This document shows positions 16,946 through 24,112 of a stretch of DNA of 37,661 bases, piece by piece. Where the stretch lies: the NCBI GenBank assembly GCA_035264765.1, contig DATFPQ010000120.1, forward strand, positions 1 to 37,661, read 5' to 3'. The notes under the pieces were generated by a model. The model was not told the origin of the DNA and ran no database searches. It saw only the letters and a list, made by a program, of their open reading frames with translations. The DNA is from DATFPQ01 sp035264765. Lineage in GTDB: Bacteria > Actinomycetota > Actinomycetes > Actinomycetales > Angustibacteraceae. The stretch's first letter is position 1, and every line of letters starts with the position of its first letter. The position numbers and the translations under genes are program-made.

Positions 16946-17059
16946 GGCCACACCTGCGGGCCGTCCGCGGCCACCGGTCCACCCAATCGGGTGCGTGCCC
17001 TAAGGTCGCGTCGGCTCCGGGTCGATATCTCCGGCCGAAGACATGCCGCTGGAGAGAAC

Positions 17060-19438
17060 ATGCAGACGCCACCCCGAGGCAAGAGCACGGTCAGCTGGCT
17101 GTTCGACGCGTCCGTCGGCGCGGTCGGGCTGGCCATCGGCGTGTGCGCCGTGGTGTCGTTCCTGTGGGCCGGGCGGCTTGACCGCGGATGGCTGCTCGCC
17201 GTCGTCATCGGGGTTCCGATGATCGTGGTGATGAGCCGCTTCCCGCTCGTCCTCACCCGGTCCACGGGTGGCATCGAGGTCGGCTTCGAGTCGGCAGTCC
17301 TGGTGTTCCTGGCCTGCCTGCAGGACGGCGCCGGGCCGCTCGCGGTGTGGTCGATCGGACAGGTCGTCTCGCAGTTCACCACGCGAAAGCGCCTGGATGT
17401 CCGGGTGTTCAACGTGGCCCTGTCGACGATGAGTGGCGCCGTGGCGCTGGCCGCGATGCGCTGCCTCAGCGACCTGAGCGCGAACTCGCCGCGCGAGCTC
17501 TTGGCGGTCGGCGTCGGCTGCGCACTCTACTTCGCGACCGACTACGTGCTGTCCGGGCTGTCCATCGCGCTGGAGGACGGGTCCTCGATCCGCGACGAGC
17601 TGGCGACCAACCAGAGCCTGTTGGCCGGGAGCGTGTTCGTGGCCATCGACAGCCTCGGTTACCTCGGCGCGCTCGTGGCCCGGACCCTCCCCGCCTGGGC
17701 CAGCCTGCTCCTCGGGGTTCCCATCATCACCATCCTGGTCGCCACCCGGGCGCTGTCCCGTGGCGCCGAGCACCAGCGGCGGCTGTCCGCGATGTTCGAC
17801 GCCGCGGCCGCCCTGCAAGGGGCCGAGAGCCGGGCGCACGCGCTCGACGTCCTGCGCGAGCAGGTCCGTGCCGTCATCGTCCGCGCCCAGGCGAAGGTCC
17901 AGGACGAGCCGCCGACGACCTCGCAGATCGGTGCTCCGCTGGTCACGGAGGGGGCGTCGCTGTGGCTCGTGGCGCCCGCCGGCGACCGGGCCCGGGCCAC
18001 GGTGGAGGCCGACCAGCAGGCGCTGGAGGCGCTCGCGAGCGTGGCCCGGGAGGCGCTGTCGCGGCTGCGGCTCAGCGAGCAGATGACCCGGCAGGCCCGG
18101 GAGGACTCACTCACCGGCCTGCCGAACCGGACGGCGTTCGTGGAACGGGTCCGGCGGGTGGTCAGCGGCGACCCGCAGGCCGGTGCGCCGGTCGCCGTGC
18201 TGTATCTCGATCTGGACGGCTTCAAGTCCGTGAACGACCGCTTCGGCCACGCAGGTGGGGACGACCTGCTTCGCGCGGTCGCGCAGCGGCTGTGCCGGCA
18301 CGTGCGCGAGGGCGACTGCGTGGCCCGCCTGAGCGGTGACGAGTTCGCCGTGCTCGTCGAGCGGGCGGACGACGTCGAACGGGTCGAGGCCCTTTGCCTT
18401 CGCCTGGTGCAGGCGCTGCGGGAGGACTTCCAGGTCGCGGGCCACGAGGTCGTCGTGGGGGCCAGCATCGGGGTCGCCGTGTCGACCCCGGGAGTCGACG
18501 CTGCGGGCCTGCTGCGCAACGCCGACATGGCGATGTACCGCGCCAAGACCCTGGGCAAGAACCAGTACGTCCGCTATGACGCCACGCTCGGCCAGGAGCG
18601 CATTCGCCGGCTGGAGCTGGTGGAGGCGCTGCGGCAGGGAATCGACCACGAGCTCGTCGTGCACTACCAGCCGGTCGTCGACCTTGCATCCGGCGACATC
18701 ACCGGCATGGAGGCGCTCGTCCGGTGGGAGCGAGGCGGCACGCTGGTCCCACCGGACTCCTTCATCACGGCCGCCGAGGAGAGCGGCCTGATCGTGGAGC
18801 TCGGTGCCCGCGTACTGGCGCAGGTCGTCCACGACGGCCCGGCGCTCGTCGCCGCGGCCGGGCGCCCGCTCGACCTCGCGGTCAACATGTCGGCCCACCA
18901 GCTGCGTGAGCCGCGGTTCGTCGACCAGGTGCGCTCCGCGGCCGCGGCCCTCGGCGACAGCCGGCTGGTGCTGGAGATGACCGAGACCGTTCTGGTGCAG
19001 GACGACGCGGCGACCGCGGAGACCCTGCACCAGCTCACCTCCGCCGGTGCGTCGCTCGCGATCGACGACTTCGGGGTCGGCTTCTCCTCGATCGGCTACC
19101 TGCAGCACCTGCCCGTCGCGATCCTGAAGATCGACCGCAGCTTTACCCGAGACGTCGATTCCGTGCCTCGAGCGCGTGCTCTCGTCGACGCGATCCTGGT
19201 CATGGCCTCGGCACTCGACCTGGACGTCGTCGCGGAGGGCATCGAGCGTCCCGAGCAGGCGGGGGCGCTGAGTGACGCCGGATGCCTGACGGGGCAGGGC
19301 TACCTCTTCTCGCGGCCACAACCCTTGTCCGTGATGCTCGACGCCCTCGTGGACCGAAGGCCCGCTGCCTGTGCCAGCCAGGTGAGCGCTCAGGGGCACG
19401 GGGCCGGCCGCCCCGGCGTCCCGCAACAAGCCCCTTAG
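17060..19438 (+). CDS. Membrane GGDEF-EAL protein (c-di-GMP turnover), second copy
   Basis: About 792 residues. The N-terminal ~230 residues contain several membrane segments with a metal-independent sensor-like look, followed by a GAF-like or coiled linker up to about 340. The GGDEF domain (DSLTGLPNRTAFVERV) has SGDEF as its signature, a variant found in active cyclases, preceded by REGD, an intact I-site five residues upstream. The EAL domain begins MEALVRWERG near 550 and keeps EMTETVL and DVVAEGIE; loop 6 reads DDFGVGFSS rather than the usual DDFGTGYSS. GGAGAG precedes the ATG at 17060. Both activities are plausible; the Thr-to-Val change might alter the phosphodiesterase. Confidence 0.93.
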   Translation: MQTPPRGKSTVSWLFDASVGAVGLAIGVCAVVSFLWAGRLDRGWLLAVVIGVPMIVVMSRFPLVLTRSTGGIEVGFESAVLVFLACLQDGAGPLAVWSIGQVVSQFTTRKRLDVRVFNVALSTMSGAVALAAMRCLSDLSANSPRELLAVGVGCALYFATDYVLSGLSIALEDGSSIRDELATNQSLLAGSVFVAIDSLGYLGALVARTLPAWASLLLGVPIITILVATRALSRGAEHQRRLSAMFDAAAALQGAESRAHALDVLREQVRAVIVRAQAKVQDEPPTTSQIGAPLVTEGASLWLVAPAGDRARATVEADQQALEALASVAREALSRLRLSEQMTRQAREDSLTGLPNRTAFVERVRRVVSGDPQAGAPVAVLYLDLDGFKSVNDRFGHAGGDDLLRAVAQRLCRHVREGDCVARLSGDEFAVLVERADDVERVEALCLRLVQALREDFQVAGHEVVVGASIGVAVSTPGVDAAGLLRNADMAMYRAKTLGKNQYVRYDATLGQERIRRLELVEALRQGIDHELVVHYQPVVDLASGDITGMEALVRWERGGTLVPPDSFITAAEESGLIVELGARVLAQVVHDGPALVAAAGRPLDLAVNMSAHQLREPRFVDQVRSAAAALGDSRLVLEMTETVLVQDDAATAETLHQLTSAGASLAIDDFGVGFSSIGYLQHLPVAILKIDRSFTRDVDSVPRARALVDAILVMASALDLDVVAEGIERPEQAGALSDAGCLTGQGYLFSRPQPLSVMLDALVDRRPAACASQVSAQGHGAGRPGVPQQAP

Positions 19439-19521
19439 CGGATCGGCCCCGCGGGCGCCACCCCCCCAATCCTGCGCCGGACCCGGCCCATTTTGGTCGT
19501 TGACCGTTTCGGGCGTCCGGC

Positions 19522-19549
19522 TAAAGATCTTGGTCAGTCCCGCCGAAGA
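19522..19549 (+). promoter_or_regulatory. FliA/WhiG/SigD-type promoter candidate
   Basis: TAAA (19522-19525; context CTAAAG), a 16-nt spacer and GCCGAAGA (19542-19549) resemble the sigma28-group consensus TAAA-N15-GCCGATAA. It lies about 75 nt upstream of the ATG of the secreted nuclease-like gene. A small hairpin CGCCGTGC/GCACGGCG lies in the leader. Confidence 0.4.
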
Positions 19550-19624
19550 CCTAGGGGAACGACGCACCGCCGTGCACACGCGCACGGCGCGCGCGCGACC
19601 TCGCCTGTGCCCCGGAGGCTTTTC

Positions 19625-21007
19625 ATGATCCGCAAGCTGCTGCTCGCCACTCTCCTTGCCGCCGTGCCCGCAGGCGTTCTCGCCGCACCCGCCCAAGCCG
19701 CCATCTCGCGCCCCGCGCGTGTCGCCTCGGTCAGCGCCAAGCCCGGCCCGGGCGCGGGACAGGTCACCTTCACCTGGAGGCACGACGGGTCGAACACGAC
19801 GGCCTTCGTCATCGAGACGGGGCTGACGTCGTTCAAGGCGAACGACCCCAAGCTCCCGGACCACGGCCGCAACGCGAAGTACTTCACCATCTCGCCGAAG
19901 CGGCGATCGGTCACGCTCACCGCCGCTCAGGTGGCCGCTGCGGGTGCCCCCGCCGGCTCCGCCAACCACCTGTACTACCGGCTCCGGGCCGTCAACAAGA
20001 CCCGGTACGGGACGGGTGTCCGGGACTGGCCGTTCCTGCAGTCGGTCGCGGTGCGGCCGGCGGCGCCGAGCACGGCTGGAACCCCGCTGCGTGTCGCGAG
20101 CTTCAACGTGCGGACCGCCAACGCCACGGAGGACGGCCGGACGTGGCCGCGCCGAGCCCCTCTGGTGGCCAAGACCATCGTGTCGCGCAACCCGGGCGTA
20201 GTCGCGGTCCAGGAGCTGAGCCCGTACCGGGCGGACGGCAAGAAGCTGCCGACGGGGACCGCGGTGCGTCAGACCGCCAGCCTGGTGAAGTCCCTTGCCG
20301 CCCAAGGCGCGAGCAAGTACCGGTTGGTGCGGACGTCGCCCTACGGCAAGCCCGGTGTGGTCGAGGGCACCCAAGGCGCGCGCATCCTGTACGACAGCTC
20401 GCGGTACCGCCTGGCCGGCCGGTGCGCCGAGACGTCCGCGGACGGCGCCTACTACTCACCGTCCTGCACCGTCATGCTTCCGGTGCGGGCCGGCGACAGC
20501 GCCAAGGAGCGCCGCCGGGCGGCGTACGCGCTCCTGGAGGACCGCGCGACCCGCAAGCGGTTCTTCGTGGTGTCGGCGCACCTGGACGCCCGGCACAGCA
20601 AGAACCTGACGACCGAAGCGAGCCTCGATACCCTGCGCGCCAACCAGGTGAAGACGGCCGTGGCCCACGTGAACCGGCTGAACACCGCGAAGGTGCCGGT
20701 CGTCCTTGCGGGTGACCTGAACAGCTGGCAGAACAACAAGGGCGGGTACCGGGCGCACGACGCGCTGATCGCGGCCGGCTTCTACGACACCGCGGCAGCC
20801 GCCACCCAGATCAACATCCGGTACACGACGATGACGGACTTCGCCCGCACCGTCCCCAGCAGCACCTGGGGCTGGGGCGCCCGCCTGGACGCGATCGCCG
20901 TCAAGGGCGTCCGGGGAGCCCAGCGCTTCGAGAACGTCATGAAGCGGACGGACAGCAACCGGGCGTCCGACCACAACATGATCGTGGCGGACATCAGGCT
21001 GCCCTGA
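19625..21007 (+). CDS. Secreted endonuclease/exonuclease/phosphatase-family protein with N-terminal FnIII-like domain
   Basis: 460 residues. A signal peptide (MIRKLLLATLLAAVPAGVLA, ending APAQA) is followed by a ~120-residue fibronectin-III-like beta domain (VTFTWRHDGSNTTAFVIETG). An EEP fold comes next: RVASFNVRTAN (Asn), VVAVQEL (metal Glu), FFVVSAHLDAR (catalytic His), VVLAGDLNSWQ (Asp/Asn) and the terminal SDHNMIVADI (Asp-His). All expected catalytic residues are present. The family cleaves phosphodiesters; secreted members degrade extracellular DNA or act on sphingomyelin-like or inositol phosphates. The substrate is not decidable. GGAGG lies 6 nt before the ATG at 19625. A large hairpin follows the stop. 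Confidence 0.9.
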   Translation: MIRKLLLATLLAAVPAGVLAAPAQAAISRPARVASVSAKPGPGAGQVTFTWRHDGSNTTAFVIETGLTSFKANDPKLPDHGRNAKYFTISPKRRSVTLTAAQVAAAGAPAGSANHLYYRLRAVNKTRYGTGVRDWPFLQSVAVRPAAPSTAGTPLRVASFNVRTANATEDGRTWPRRAPLVAKTIVSRNPGVVAVQELSPYRADGKKLPTGTAVRQTASLVKSLAAQGASKYRLVRTSPYGKPGVVEGTQGARILYDSSRYRLAGRCAETSADGAYYSPSCTVMLPVRAGDSAKERRRAAYALLEDRATRKRFFVVSAHLDARHSKNLTTEASLDTLRANQVKTAVAHVNRLNTAKVPVVLAGDLNSWQNNKGGYRAHDALIAAGFYDTAAAATQINIRYTTMTDFARTVPSSTWGWGARLDAIAVKGVRGAQRFENVMKRTDSNRASDHNMIVADIRLP

Positions 21008-21037
21008 GCCAGCCACCCATCAGGGGTGCGCTTCGTC

Positions 21038-21093
21038 GGCGTCATCGTGGCAACGGCCATCGCTCCAGCGATGCTCGTTGCCACGATGACGCC
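21038..21093. terminator. Long perfect hairpin between convergent genes (bidirectional terminator)
   Basis: Arms 21038-21055 and 21076-21093 are an 18-bp perfect inverted repeat (starts GGCGTCATCG, ends CGATGACGCC). Inside the 20-nt loop is a second dyad CATCGCT/AGCGATG, giving a two-tier stem with a small internal bulge. It sits between the stops of the + strand nuclease-like gene (21007) and the - strand peptidoglycan-binding gene (21153), consistent with termination in both directions. The arms are unusually long and perfect for a terminator. Confidence 0.65.
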
Positions 21094-21152
21094 GCAACGC
21101 GTGGGGCGCTTGTCGCGGCCGGCCGCTCGTGGCCGCACTCGGCGCGCCGGCC

Positions 21153-21737
21153 TCAGCCGGACAGCGCGCCACCGATGAGCTGGTTCCAGGTCCGCGGCCC
21201 CACGACGCCGTCCGAAGCTAGGCCCACGGCCGACTGGAAGGACCGCACCGACCGCTCCGTAGCCGGGCCGAAGACGCCGTCCACCCGAGGACCGCGCCGG
21301 GGGTCCCCGGAGAGGTTCCGGAACTGGAACTGGTCCTGCACGGCGCGAACGGCGTCACCGGTGCTGCCGCGCCGGACCGTGACCAGGAGCGCTCTCCAGG
21401 TTGCCGGACCCACGACGCCGTCGACGGCGAGACGACGCGAGCGCTGGAAGGCCCGTACCGCCGCGTCGGTGCGCGGGCCGAAGTCGCCGTCCACAGCGAC
21501 GGCGCGGCCGCGCGCCCGCAGCAGGTACTGCAGGCTCCGTACCGGTTGACCTTTGGACCCGCGCCGGACCACGGGCCAGGGGAGGTCCTGGGTCGCGCGC
21601 GGCAGCGTCGCGCTCGTCGTCGCGGTGACCGCAGTGACGGCTGTGACGGTCGGACCGGCGGTCGCCGGCGCCGCGGAGAGCAGGGTCGTCACGGCCGCCG
21701 CCACGGCAGCCGCGAGGGCGGTTCGAGATCCTGACAC
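21153..21737 (-). CDS. Secreted peptidoglycan-binding protein with two PG_binding_1 domains
   Basis: About 194 residues from the GTG at 21737, placed directly behind GGGAGA; frames open further upstream lack support. The signal peptide (SGSRTALAAAVAAAVTTLLS, ending APATA) is followed by a Thr/Ala/Val-rich spacer. Two PG_binding_1 repeats follow: VRRGSKGQPVRSLQYLLRA to DGVVGPATWRALL, and VRRGSTGDAVRAVQDQFQF to DGVVGPRTWNQLI. Each carries the DG-x-FGP-x-T motif (DGDFGPRTD, DGVFGPATE). No catalytic domain is attached, so it probably binds cell wall as an adaptor or competitor. It opens a block of exported proteins. Confidence 0.88.
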   Translation of the reverse strand: MSGSRTALAAAVAAAVTTLLSAAPATAGPTVTAVTAVTATTSATLPRATQDLPWPVVRRGSKGQPVRSLQYLLRARGRAVAVDGDFGPRTDAAVRAFQRSRRLAVDGVVGPATWRALLVTVRRGSTGDAVRAVQDQFQFRNLSGDPRRGPRVDGVFGPATERSVRSFQSAVGLASDGVVGPRTWNQLIGGALSG

Positions 21738-21924
21738 GGGGGGTCTCCCTTTCTGCGCGGACCTGGCGATCATCTGCCCGCGTGCCTCCCGGGACAAGGC
21801 CTCTGGCCGGTCGGTCGTGGTGGCCGACCAGGCGTCCCGCGGAAAGCACCCACTGATCCCGGTATGACCATTTTCGGTTCGTTGACGCATTTTAGGCGGG
21901 GCTGCGCGACGCATTCGGCAGCAT

Positions 21925-22218
21925 TCAGTCGCGGTCGCCGAAGTCCGCTCCGATCCGTATCTCGGCGCCCGCCGGCCGCAGCGCGGACAACGAAACGGAG
22001 TGGTCGTCGAAGCTGCCCACAGAACGCACCAGAGCGGTGTGCCCGTCGATGAGTCGAATCACCGAGCTGAAGCTGCGACTACCCGGCTCCAGCACGAGCG
22101 ATCCCGGCTGGATCAGGCGTTGAACGGGGGCTCGGTGCAGGCCGCGGTAGTTCGGCCCGGCCAGCCGGGGCCGAGTTTCGGAGCACACGGCGGTTGGCGC
22201 CATCAGATGTGCGGGCAT
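21925..22218 (-). CDS. Small hypothetical protein (97 residues)
   Basis: The ATG at 22218 has GGAG 7 nt upstream, and codons in the second half have strongly GC-rich third positions, so it is probably a real gene. The C-terminal ~60 residues look beta-rich (SRSFSSVIRLIDGHTALVR, ALRPAGAEIRIGADFGD). No signal peptide, membrane segment or family motif is visible. The same frame remains open slightly upstream (22290), which I do not use. Confidence 0.5.
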   Translation of the reverse strand: MPAHLMAPTAVCSETRPRLAGPNYRGLHRAPVQRLIQPGSLVLEPGSRSFSSVIRLIDGHTALVRSVGSFDDHSVSLSALRPAGAEIRIGADFGDRD

Positions 22219-22351
22219 GGTAGTGCTCCAAAGAACCGAGGGTGTGGACTTTCGGATACTGCTGGAGAAGACGTTAGAAGTCGGACTCACCCCGGCACAT
22301 CGGCGCGCTACCTCAGATCCGGCTCGGTGCTACCTCATCCATGCGCGTGCC

Positions 22352-22421
22352 CCCACGGCGGCGGCTCCCCCGCTGAGCCCACGGCGGCGGCTCCGCCCAC
22401 CGAGCCCACGGCGGCGGCTCC
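22352..22421. repeat. Three tandem copies of a 17-nt GC-rich unit
   Basis: CCCACGGCGGCGGCTCC occurs at 22352-22368, 22378-22394 and 22405-22421, with periods of 26 and 27 nt; flanking GAGCCC and CCGC are partly shared. The near-26-nt period is not a multiple of three, arguing against a coding repeat. Confidence 0.8.
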
Positions 22422-22768
22422 GCCTGCCCGGCGCGCGTGCGGCGGTCGACGTCACCGCCGCGTGCGCATCGGATCTCCAAAGGTTTTACCTCGGCGCGGG
22501 AAACGGTCCTGCGGACCCCTGTGTCTGCGTTGTCGCGTTCGGCTGGCTCAGTGCCGGGCCGCACCTTTCGCACCGGTCCATTCAGGGCGAAACTGCGACA
22601 TTGGCTAGGCAGTCAATACGCGCAGGATATCGGCGAAACAGTTGATGGTTGCTCGCAGAAGCAATGCATGGACGATCCTCGGTAAACGGTAGGCAATGAA
22701 CGTCAACACCTTCCCGGGTCGTCGCCTCATCTTCCTTCCCGGCCCGCTTGCAAATGTCGGAGAACGCA

Positions 22769-22797
22769 TTGACCGCTACTGCGCCTCACCCTATGGT
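22769..22797 (+). promoter_or_regulatory. Sigma70-like promoter of the two-repeat secreted protein
   Basis: TTGACC (22769-22774), a 17-nt spacer and TATGGT (22792-22797). Expected start near 22804 leaves a leader of about 165 nt before the ATG at 22970, long enough for post-transcriptional control. Confidence 0.55.
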
Positions 22798-22969
22798 CTT
22801 TCTTGGGCCGCAAACCCACCAGCTCGGCACAACGGCCGGAGCCAGATTGGCGTCCTCTCGCCTGCAAAGTCTGTTCCGGAAGCTGCCGGCGTCCCTCCCC
22901 ATGAGCGCGTGTCAGAAAAGTCATCCGACTGCGAATGGCACCGCCATGCCGACATTCCGAGGAGCTCTC

Positions 22970-23479
22970 ATGTGCACTTTCCCGAAGATCGGCCTGCGCG
23001 CAGGCATCCTGACCGCCGCGCTCGCCTCCTCGCTGGCGGTCGCGCCGGCTGCGTTCGCCGCTGACCAGGCCTTCAACGACGCGGACGTGGTGATCCGCGG
23101 CGGCGACACGGTGGCGCTGGCCACCTGCCTGAACTGGGCGAAGACCTATGCCGGGTACGACGCCGAGGAGAAGAAGCGGCACGACAAGGTGCGTGCCGTG
23201 CAGGCGAACAAGTGCGAGAACACCGCCGACGCCCTCGGCGGCGACGTGACGCTGAAGGGTGTCGACGTCACGGTGGCCCAGAAGGGCAAGCACCGCGCCG
23301 CCAAGAACGACGCCTCGGTCGAGATCTCCGGCGGCGACGCCGTCGCGGTCGCGGCCTGCATCAACGTGCTGCAGGGCAGCGGCAGCGTGGACCAGACGAA
23401 CAAGTGCTCCAACACCGCCATCGCGACCGGCGGCAGCGTGAAGCTGGTCCACACCGACATCAAGATCTTCCAGGCGTAG
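22970..23479 (+). CDS. Secreted protein with two cysteine/GGD repeats (unrecognised family)
   Basis: 169 residues. A signal peptide (MCTFPKIGLRAGILTAALAS, cleavage after AAFA) is followed by two copies of one unit. Copy 1 (about 38-104): VVIRGGDTVALATCLNW, a charged helical insert, then NKCENTADALGGDVTLKGVD. Copy 2 (about 116-167): VEISGGDAVAVAACINV, a short linker, then NKCSNTAIATGGSVKLVHTD. The shared pattern is I-x-GGD-x-VA-x-A-x-C-x-N, then NKC-x-NTA-x-A-x-GG-x-V-x-L-x-x-x-D. Each copy has two Cys (53/82 and 130/146), probably one disulfide per unit. GAGGAG precedes the ATG at 22970. The same unit occurs four times in the protein encoded at 24113. The role is unknown; an extracellular structural or binding protein is likely. 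Confidence 0.85.
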   Translation: MCTFPKIGLRAGILTAALASSLAVAPAAFAADQAFNDADVVIRGGDTVALATCLNWAKTYAGYDAEEKKRHDKVRAVQANKCENTADALGGDVTLKGVDVTVAQKGKHRAAKNDASVEISGGDAVAVAACINVLQGSGSVDQTNKCSNTAIATGGSVKLVHTDIKIFQA

Positions 23480-23491
23480 CACGCCACGCCA

Positions 23492-23540
23492 GGGCTCCTC
23501 GTGTCGAGCGGTCGGCTGACCTGCTCGGCACGAGGAGCCC
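23492..23540. terminator. Hairpin terminator after the two-repeat secreted protein
   Basis: A 12-bp perfect inverted repeat GGGCTCCTCGTG / CACGAGGAGCCC (23492-23503, 23529-23540), with a further CGAGC/GCTCG and GGTC/GACC stem inside. It begins 13 nt after the stop at 23479 and ends 38 nt before the next start. Confidence 0.75.
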
Positions 23541-23577
23541 ACCGCGCTATGGCTTCGGCCAGAAACGGAGGCCCGAC

Positions 23578-24054
23578 ATGACCATCCGCAAGGTTTCTCT
23601 GCTGCTCGTCGCGGCACTCCTGCCCGGCGAGATCCTTGTCGCCCAGCTGACGCCCGTCGCAGCCGCCCCTGTGCCCGCGTGCACGCGGTCCGGAACGGAT
23701 CGGAACGACGCGGTCCGCGGTACGCCGGGCCGCGACGTGCTCTGCGGGCTACTCGGTGACGACAGCCTGATCGGCTTCGACGGGGACGACGTGCTGCGCG
23801 GCGACGCCGGGTCCGATCTGCTGCGTGGCGGCGGCGGCCGGGACGAGCTGCTCGGTGGACCCGGCGACGACGTCCTGATGGGCGGCCCCGATCACGACGT
23901 ACTGGACGGCGACTACGGCGACGACCTGCTGGTCGACCCCGTGGGCGACGACATGCTGACCGGCGGTGCCGGTGTGGACCGCTGCGTCGGCCGGCCGACC
24001 ACGGTCTTCGTGGGCTGCGAACGCGTCCTCGTGGCCGGACGGTCAGTGCGCTAG
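23578..24054 (+). CDS. Secreted RTX-like calcium-binding protein
   Basis: 158 residues. A signal peptide (MTIRKVSLLLVAALLPGEIL, ending AAA near 30) is followed by about ten RTX-type nonapeptide units between residues 41 and 136: RGTPGRDVLCG, FDGDDVLRGDAGSDLLRG, LGGPGDDVLMGGPDHDVLDG and TGGAGVDRCVG. Such GGxGxDxLx repeats form a calcium-bound parallel beta-roll outside the cell. Four cysteines (35, 56, 136, 147) bracket the roll and may cap it. There is no catalytic domain and no type I secretion signal or transporter; the Sec signal peptide explains export. CGGAGG precedes the ATG at 23578. It lies between two proteins sharing the cysteine/GGD repeat, suggesting a joint surface function (inference). 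Confidence 0.9.
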   Translation: MTIRKVSLLLVAALLPGEILVAQLTPVAAAPVPACTRSGTDRNDAVRGTPGRDVLCGLLGDDSLIGFDGDDVLRGDAGSDLLRGGGGRDELLGGPGDDVLMGGPDHDVLDGDYGDDLLVDPVGDDMLTGGAGVDRCVGRPTTVFVGCERVLVAGRSVR

Positions 24055-24112
24055 CGGCCGGCCCATCCCGGACCGGCTACGCCCCACCCCTGCACCTTCC
24101 AGGAGGAACCCC

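Larger units (their letters stand above)
22219..22969. other. Gene-poor 750-bp interval
   Basis: No gene is supported: open frames here lack ribosome sites and family motifs, and composition is less GC-biased than neighbours. It contains three imperfect tandem GC-rich repeats (22352-22421), a good sigma70-like promoter at 22769-22797 pointing to the secreted repeat protein at 22970, and therefore a predicted 5' leader of about 165 nt. I do not match the leader to a riboswitch I know. Confidence 0.5.

Noticed and set aside
18107..20374. A 755-codon minus-strand open frame opposite the second GGDEF-EAL protein
   Set aside because: Antisense to conserved GGDEF and EAL motifs; translation is low in hydrophobic periodicity and without motifs.
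22352..22421. CRISPR or coding repeat for the GC-rich triplicate
   Set aside because: Only three copies, spacers of 9-10 nt, and a period not divisible by three; best described as a small intergenic tandem repeat.
22217..22645. Plus-strand open frames through the 22.2-22.6 kb interval
   Set aside because: No ribosome site, Arg/Pro/Ala-rich low-complexity translation over the GC-rich tandem repeat, and no motif.
22804..22969. Known riboswitch (c-di-GMP GEMM or c-di-AMP ydaO type) in the long leader
   Set aside because: The conserved core words of those classes are not present on reading the leader.
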